This document shows positions 59,208 to 63,374 of a stretch of DNA of 63,374 nucleotides, piece after piece. This DNA comes from Ghiorsea sp. (GTDB taxonomy: Bacteria > Pseudomonadota > Zetaproteobacteria > Mariprofundales > Mariprofundaceae): NCBI GenBank assembly GCA_027080505.1, contig JALWRX010000059.1, positions 1-63,374 of the forward strand. The letters run 5' to 3'. The notes under the pieces were generated by a model. The model worked only from the letters and a program-made list of their open reading frames with translations, ran no database searches and had not been told where the DNA came from. The position numbers were made by a program, and so were the translations under genes. Within the stretch, counting starts at the first letter, position 1, and every line of letters starts with the position of its first letter.

Positions 59208-60629
59208 TTAATTTCCTGGTCCAAAGAACATGGATTCATAACTCTTGGAAAGTTTAGGTTTTCCCACAGATTCTACTGTAAGTGTAATTGGTTGGCGGTT
59301 ACCACTTAGATTTTTTTGTGGAACTTTAACAAGCAGGTCAATTTTTTTCGCTTGTCCACTTGTAAGTTTAAGTAGTTTGTTATCATAATTGGTGGTGATG
59401 CCATCAATACCTGTAACTTTTAGGGTAAAATCAGAAGCAACCTCAGTTTTATTAAGAATAATAATATGATACATATTCTGAATTGTGCGGTCAGACATGA
59501 CTGTATATGTTGGGCTGCGCTCATGATTTACATTCATGTCCAAATCTGTTTTGAAAAATAGACTGTACATAATGCCAGTAAATGTGATTGCGGTTGCTAA
59601 CATATAAATCATTGGGCGAGGACGTAAAAAACGTTTGCCTGCTTTAAGGTTGTTTTCAAGTTCATGGTAGGACATAAAGCGAATCAAACCTTTTTCACGA
59701 CCAACTTTGGTCATGATATCATCACAAGCATCAATACACAGACCACAGTTGATACAGCCGATTTGGCTACCGACGCGGATATCAACACCTGTTGGGCATA
59801 CAGACACACACATATTACAATCGACACAGTCACCTTTATCACTGTTGTCTTGACCTTTTTTAACGCGACCACGTGGTTCACCACGGTGGTAATCATAAGT
59901 AGTGGTAATGGTATCTTTATCCGTCATCACTGCTTGGATACGTGCATAAGGGCAAACCCAGTTGCAGATTTGTTCACGAACAAAACCAGTATTGATATAA
60001 AACAAAAAGAAGACAAACCAAAAGGATACCCATTCATACACATTGTAGTCTAAGGTGAACAGTTTAGACCACGCGTTATCTATGCCAGAGAAATAACCAA
60101 GAAACGTTACTGAGGTTACAGTGCAAATGGTAATCCACATTAAATGTTTGAAAGCTTTTTTACGAATTTTTTCAGCGTTCCAAGGCATTGCATCTAATTT
60201 CATACGTTGGCGTGCAGAGCCTTCTGCCCAGCGCTCTGTTAAGGTCATTAAGTCTGTCCACATAGTTTGAGGGCACATGGTTCCACAAAAAATACGCCCT
60301 GCAATAGCGGTCATGGAAAACAATAAGATAAACGCAAACAACATCAGCAAAGCGAGAATCAGCAAGTCTTGTGGCCAAATAGTAATATCAAACAAATAAA
60401 ATTTACGACCTGGAATATCAAAATAAATGGCTTGTCTGCCATTCCAAGTAAAATATGGAAGAACAAAAAAAGGTATTAAGAGTATGGCCATCATGGTCCA
60501 CTTAATATTTCGGAAGCGACCAGGTATGCGCCGAGCATATACTGAGGTATCACCAGAATTAATTTCCCAGTGTGTGTAATCTTCATGCTCAATTAAATAA
60601 TCTGATTTTTTTGTTGGTGTGTCAGACAT
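59208..60629 (-). CDS. ccoG: cbb3 assembly ferredoxin-type protein CcoG (FixG/RdxA)
   Basis: 473 aa. Five or so membrane helices, the RIFCGTMCPQTMWTDLM motif and two 4Fe-4S sets (CVDCNMCVSVCP, CINCGLCIDACD). The C-terminal Ig-like FixG domain follows. CcoG is a cupric reductase involved in cbb3 biogenesis. First gene of the ccoGHIS operon, divergent from the structural operon. Confidence 0.95.
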   Translation of the reverse strand: MSDTPTKKSDYLIEHEDYTHWEINSGDTSVYARRIPGRFRNIKWTMMAILLIPFFVLPYFTWNGRQAIYFDIPGRKFYLFDITIWPQDLLILALLMLFAFILLFSMTAIAGRIFCGTMCPQTMWTDLMTLTERWAEGSARQRMKLDAMPWNAEKIRKKAFKHLMWITICTVTSVTFLGYFSGIDNAWSKLFTLDYNVYEWVSFWFVFFLFYINTGFVREQICNWVCPYARIQAVMTDKDTITTTYDYHRGEPRGRVKKGQDNSDKGDCVDCNMCVSVCPTGVDIRVGSQIGCINCGLCIDACDDIMTKVGREKGLIRFMSYHELENNLKAGKRFLRPRPMIYMLATAITFTGIMYSLFFKTDLDMNVNHERSPTYTVMSDRTIQNMYHIIILNKTEVASDFTLKVTGIDGITTNYDNKLLKLTSGQAKKIDLLVKVPQKNLSGNRQPITLTVESVGKPKLSKSYESMFFGPGN

Positions 60630-60835
60630 TGTGTAAGCCCTTCCTTTTTATAGAATATGTGATGATTGTAACGTGTTCCAAATATCATTGCGCGAAATCG
60701 TATCGAAACCTTTCCTATAAGTCCAAATATAAAACCATAGCCAATGTAGGGAAAATAATACTTGTTAAAATTTTTTAATGGTTTTAAAGTTCCGGCAAGT
60801 GAAAAATTCTCGAATGGAGAAACAGGAGGGATAAT

Positions 60836-60919
60836 ATGCCATTTATCTTAGGATTTGTTTATTATTTTACGTTTGTTGCGATTGTTGCTATTACATCAAT
60901 AATAACAGGCGCAGTCTAA
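60836..60919 (+). CDS. 27-aa membrane peptide preceding the cbb3 operon
   Basis: MPFILGFVYYFTFVAIVAIT then SIITGAV: a single hydrophobic helix with AGGAGGG 6 nt before the ATG, a very strong ribosome binding site. It lies 45 bp before the 69-aa gene. Size and place recall small cbb3 subunits such as CcoM, but the sequence is not enough to name it. Confidence 0.55.
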   Translation: MPFILGFVYYFTFVAIVAITSIITGAV

Positions 60920-60964
60920 TATCTAATAAAGTTAGATGAATTTAATATTAAAAGGAGTTGAGGT

Positions 60965-61174
60965 ATGAACGAAGTAGAAAAAACCGGTCATCTTATAGAG
61001 AAACCTGGTCATGTTATGTTTAACCCAGACGCATGGCAGTTCGACGACCCAGTGGTCTTTTGGGTGACTGTAACAGTGGTGTTCTGTTTAAGTATGCTTA
61101 CAGTTTTATTCTTTTGGGTACGAAAGAATATGGCTGAAGATAGAAAAAATAAAGAGGGAGGTGCAGGCTCATGA
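60965..61174 (+). CDS. 69-aa membrane protein of the cbb3 operon
   Basis: One helix (PVVFWVTVTVVFCLSMLTVL) between a polar N-terminal half and a Lys/Glu tail, AAGGAG before the ATG. Its stop overlaps the ccoN start by 4 bp. It may be a CcoQ-like or accessory subunit placed before ccoN rather than after ccoO, which is uncommon. Confidence 0.7.
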   Translation: MNEVEKTGHLIEKPGHVMFNPDAWQFDDPVVFWVTVTVVFCLSMLTVLFFWVRKNMAEDRKNKEGGAGS

Positions 61175-62601
61175 GCGCTGTAGCTGAGAAAGACGAATAT
61201 AATTACGATATCGTTAAGTTTTGCGTTATTGTAGGTATTATGATGGGTGTGGTGGGTACTGCTATTGGTACTTGGATTGCATCTGAATTGGCTTTTCCAT
61301 TTTTAAATATGGATATTGCACAGATGCAGTTTGGTCGTTTGCGTCCAGTGCATACCAATACTGTGATTTTTGGTTTTGGTGGCTTCCTGCTTTATGGCGG
61401 TGGCTTTTATATGGTGCAGCATGCAACACATGCACGTGTAGCATTTGAAAAGATTGCGTGGGCAGCTGTTTATTTGTGGTTAATTGCCATGCTTTGCATT
61501 TGGGTTACTTTGCCATTGGGCTGGACACAATCCAAAGAGTATCATGAGCCAGAATGGTGGATTGACATCATCATGGCTGTTTCATGGGTTTGTATGACAA
61601 TTTCTTTCTTGGGTACAATTGCTAGACGTAAGATGTCACATATTTATGTTGGTCTTTGGTTCTTCATGACTATGTTGTTCATGGTAACATACATCTTCGT
61701 GTTTAATGGTCTTTGTATTCCTGTTGACTTCACATTCTCATACTCTGCTTATGCAGGTATTCATGATGCGATGACACAATGGTGGTGGGGGCATAATGCG
61801 GTTGGTTTCTTCCTAACAGCAGGTTTTATTGGTATCATGTATTACTTCGTACCAAAACACGCGAACCGTCCTATTTACTCTTATCGTTTATCTGTATTGC
61901 ATTTCTGGTCTTTGACTTTCTTGTATGTATGGGTTGGTGCACATCACCTTCACTACACTGCAATTCCTGACTGGACGCTTTCTCTAGGTGCGGGTATGTC
62001 TATCGCGCTTATCTTCCCATCTTGGGGTGGTATGATTAACGGTATGATGACTATGTCTGGAGCTTGGGATAAAATTCGTACTGACCCTGTAATGCGTTTC
62101 ATGGTTGTAGCACTTGCATTCTACGGTATGTCTACATTTGAAGGTCCATTGATGGGTACCAAATCTGTGAATGCACTTTCACATTACACTGACTGGACAG
62201 TTGGTCATGTGCATTCAGGTGCTTTGGGTTGGAATGCAATGATTGCGATTGGTGCAATGTATCACATGATTACACGTATGTGGAATACTGAAATGTGGTC
62301 TGCAAAACTTGTAAACACGCATTTCTGGGTTCACTTAACAGGTGCAATTTTCTATATCACAGCAATGTGGGGTTCTGGTGTATTGCAAGGTTTGATGTGG
62401 CGCGCATTTGATGAGTACGGTAACTTGGTTTATACCTTTGCTGACTCTGTAGCAGCTATGCATCCTTTCTATGTATTACGTGCAACTGGTGGCTTCTTAG
62501 TATTCTGTGGCTTCTGCATCATGTTGTTTAATACACTAAAAACTATTAGCGCAGTGAAAGCGGGCACAAACGTCATGCTTACAGCTGAAGCTAGAGCATA
62601 A
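61171..62601 (+). CDS. ccoN: cbb3-type cytochrome c oxidase subunit I CcoN
   Basis: 476 aa, about twelve membrane helices. PVHTNTVIFGFGG (heme b ligand), WWWGHNAVGFFLTAGFIGIM (CuB His), VWVGAHHLHYTAIPDW (CuB His pair), and VGHVHSGALGWNAM (heme ligands) are all in place. This is the oxygen-reducing core of a high-affinity terminal oxidase, which fits life at low oxygen. Confidence 0.97.
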   Translation: MSAVAEKDEYNYDIVKFCVIVGIMMGVVGTAIGTWIASELAFPFLNMDIAQMQFGRLRPVHTNTVIFGFGGFLLYGGGFYMVQHATHARVAFEKIAWAAVYLWLIAMLCIWVTLPLGWTQSKEYHEPEWWIDIIMAVSWVCMTISFLGTIARRKMSHIYVGLWFFMTMLFMVTYIFVFNGLCIPVDFTFSYSAYAGIHDAMTQWWWGHNAVGFFLTAGFIGIMYYFVPKHANRPIYSYRLSVLHFWSLTFLYVWVGAHHLHYTAIPDWTLSLGAGMSIALIFPSWGGMINGMMTMSGAWDKIRTDPVMRFMVVALAFYGMSTFEGPLMGTKSVNALSHYTDWTVGHVHSGALGWNAMIAIGAMYHMITRMWNTEMWSAKLVNTHFWVHLTGAIFYITAMWGSGVLQGLMWRAFDEYGNLVYTFADSVAAMHPFYVLRATGGFLVFCGFCIMLFNTLKTISAVKAGTNVMLTAEARA

Positions 62602-62611
62602 GGAGAATACG

Positions 62612-63374
62612 ATGTCTGAATATAAAAAAGAAGGTGGAATGATTCGCGGTATTCCTCATGATACCATCGAATCAAACTTGCCTATTTTAGCAGTCTTCGT
62701 AGCTATTTTGGTGGCTGTAGGTGGTATTGTGGAAATTGTTCCTGCATATCATTTGGAAGATGCTGAACCTAATGTTGAAGGTGTGCGCCCATTAACGCCA
62801 CTTGAGCTTGAAGGTTTTGCAATTTTCCGTCGTGAAGGATGTTTCCTATGTCACTCGCAAATGATTCGTCCTTTCCGTGATGAAAAAGAGCGTTATGGTC
62901 ACTTCTCGCTAGCGATTGAGTCTGGTTTCGACCATAACTACGCTTGGGGTTCAAAACGTACAGGTCCTGACTTGGCACGTGTTGGTCATAAATATACTGA
63001 TGCATGGCATATTCAGCATTTACGCCATCCACGTTCAGTTGTTCCTGAATCAGTGATGCCTAACTACTACTTCTTAGAAGAACGTAAGTTGGATACAAGC
63101 AGAACCAAGAAGCGTATGGAAGTGTTAGCAATGATGAATGTACCATACAGTGCTGATGACATTGCGAACTGGGAAGCTGATTTGAAAGCACAAGCTGGCG
63201 TTGATGATGGCGAAGGTGAAGATGCTCTTCGTGCTAGATATGAACGTAAAACTTGGGAGCATGATGGTAAAGTGATTCAGTGGACTGATTCATTTGAACC
63301 AACGCCGATTAATGTACGTGCATTTGATGGTGATGCTTCTGATGTTACCGAAATGGATGCATTAATTGCATACC
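62612..63374 (+). CDS. ccoO: cbb3-type cytochrome c oxidase subunit II CcoO (3' end outside window)
   Basis: 254 codons visible. An N-terminal membrane helix (PILAVFVAILVAVGGIVEIV) and the heme c site FRREGCFLCHSQMIRPF (CxxCH, methionine nearby), followed by GPDLARVGHKYTDAWHIQHL and VMPNYYFL. AAGGAG 7 nt before the ATG. Truncated at the window end. Confidence 0.97.
   Translation, partial: MSEYKKEGGMIRGIPHDTIESNLPILAVFVAILVAVGGIVEIVPAYHLEDAEPNVEGVRPLTPLELEGFAIFRREGCFLCHSQMIRPFRDEKERYGHFSLAIESGFDHNYAWGSKRTGPDLARVGHKYTDAWHIQHLRHPRSVVPESVMPNYYFLEERKLDTSRTKKRMEVLAMMNVPYSADDIANWEADLKAQAGVDDGEGEDALRARYERKTWEHDGKVIQWTDSFEPTPINVRAFDGDASDVTEMDALIAY

Overview
The window looks like a chromosomal segment of an AT-rich, microaerophilic Gram-negative proteobacterium. 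It has a cbb3-type cytochrome oxidase with a full CcoGHIS assembly set, AsmA, lipoproteins, a predicted outer-membrane barrel and a type A RNase P RNA. I cannot fix the genus from sequence alone; a gamma- or zetaproteobacterium would fit.

Core DNA lies at both ends. On the left are the N-terminal part of a radical-SAM arsenosugar protein (ArsS) and an initiator tRNA-fMet (1085-1159). On the right, from about 47.4 kb, are a secreted choice-of-anchor-type protein, a Sua5/YciO protein, AsmA, rnpB, cbb3 assembly genes and the start of the ccoNO operon. Between them is a genomic island of about 46 kb. The last 48 bases of the tRNA plus 5 flanking bases (1112-1164) recur as an exact 53-bp direct copy at 47362-47414, the signature of site-specific integration into the tRNA 3' end. 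A tyrosine integrase with an overlapping excisionase-like gene sits near the right end, and GTGCCCA repeats spaced mostly 11 bp apart sit just inside the left end.

The island is a defence island. Its left third (1.9-18.6 kb, all on the minus strand) is a complete type III-B CRISPR-Cas locus: Cmr1, Cas10 (with GGDD, no evident HD domain), Cmr3-6, Cas6, Cas1, Cas2. It carries a set of cyclic-oligoadenylate proteins: a Cas_NE0113 CARF protein, a two-TM membrane CARF protein, the ring nuclease Csx3 and a Card1/Can2-like CARF nuclease. Interleaved are genes for a lipoprotein, a barrel protein and small membrane proteins. Palindromes of the form CCCAAGCTTGGG precede several of these transcription units. 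The array (5381-7112) is read towards lower coordinates from a leader beside cas2. Its 12 leader-proximal repeats are uniform 37-mers. The distal repeats are expanded to about 100 nt by two classes of structured insert. Two inverted ~268-bp MITE copies bracket the cas1 block, and their TA target junctions supply the stop codons of cas1 and csx3.

The middle (19-35 kb, plus strand) is a compound restriction cluster: a DnaB-like ATPase fold without a P-loop, an ankyrin protein, a Cas4-like/DEDD DUF2779 nuclease, HsdM, HsdS, a GmrSD-type DUF262/DUF1524 protein, an AlbA_2/Schlafen-type regulator with a 12-bp minisatellite, HsdR, a YgjP-like metalloprotease, a NERD protein and a WYL regulator. Next come a UmuC/LexA-like SOS pair (35.1-36.9 kb), a recombinase module of three genes preceded by an unknown gene and marked by TCTAGCC/GGCTAGA sites (36.9-43.4 kb), two small paralogues, the integrase module, a Cro-like regulator and a lipoprotein.

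In the right flank, cbb3 assembly genes (ccoG-H-I-S) run opposite to the structural operon (27-aa and 69-aa membrane proteins, ccoN, ccoO). They are accompanied by two diverged copies of an unknown membrane-anchored family, a SafE-like transporter with a Met/His-rich tail, and a DUF2892 gene behind an FNR-like box.
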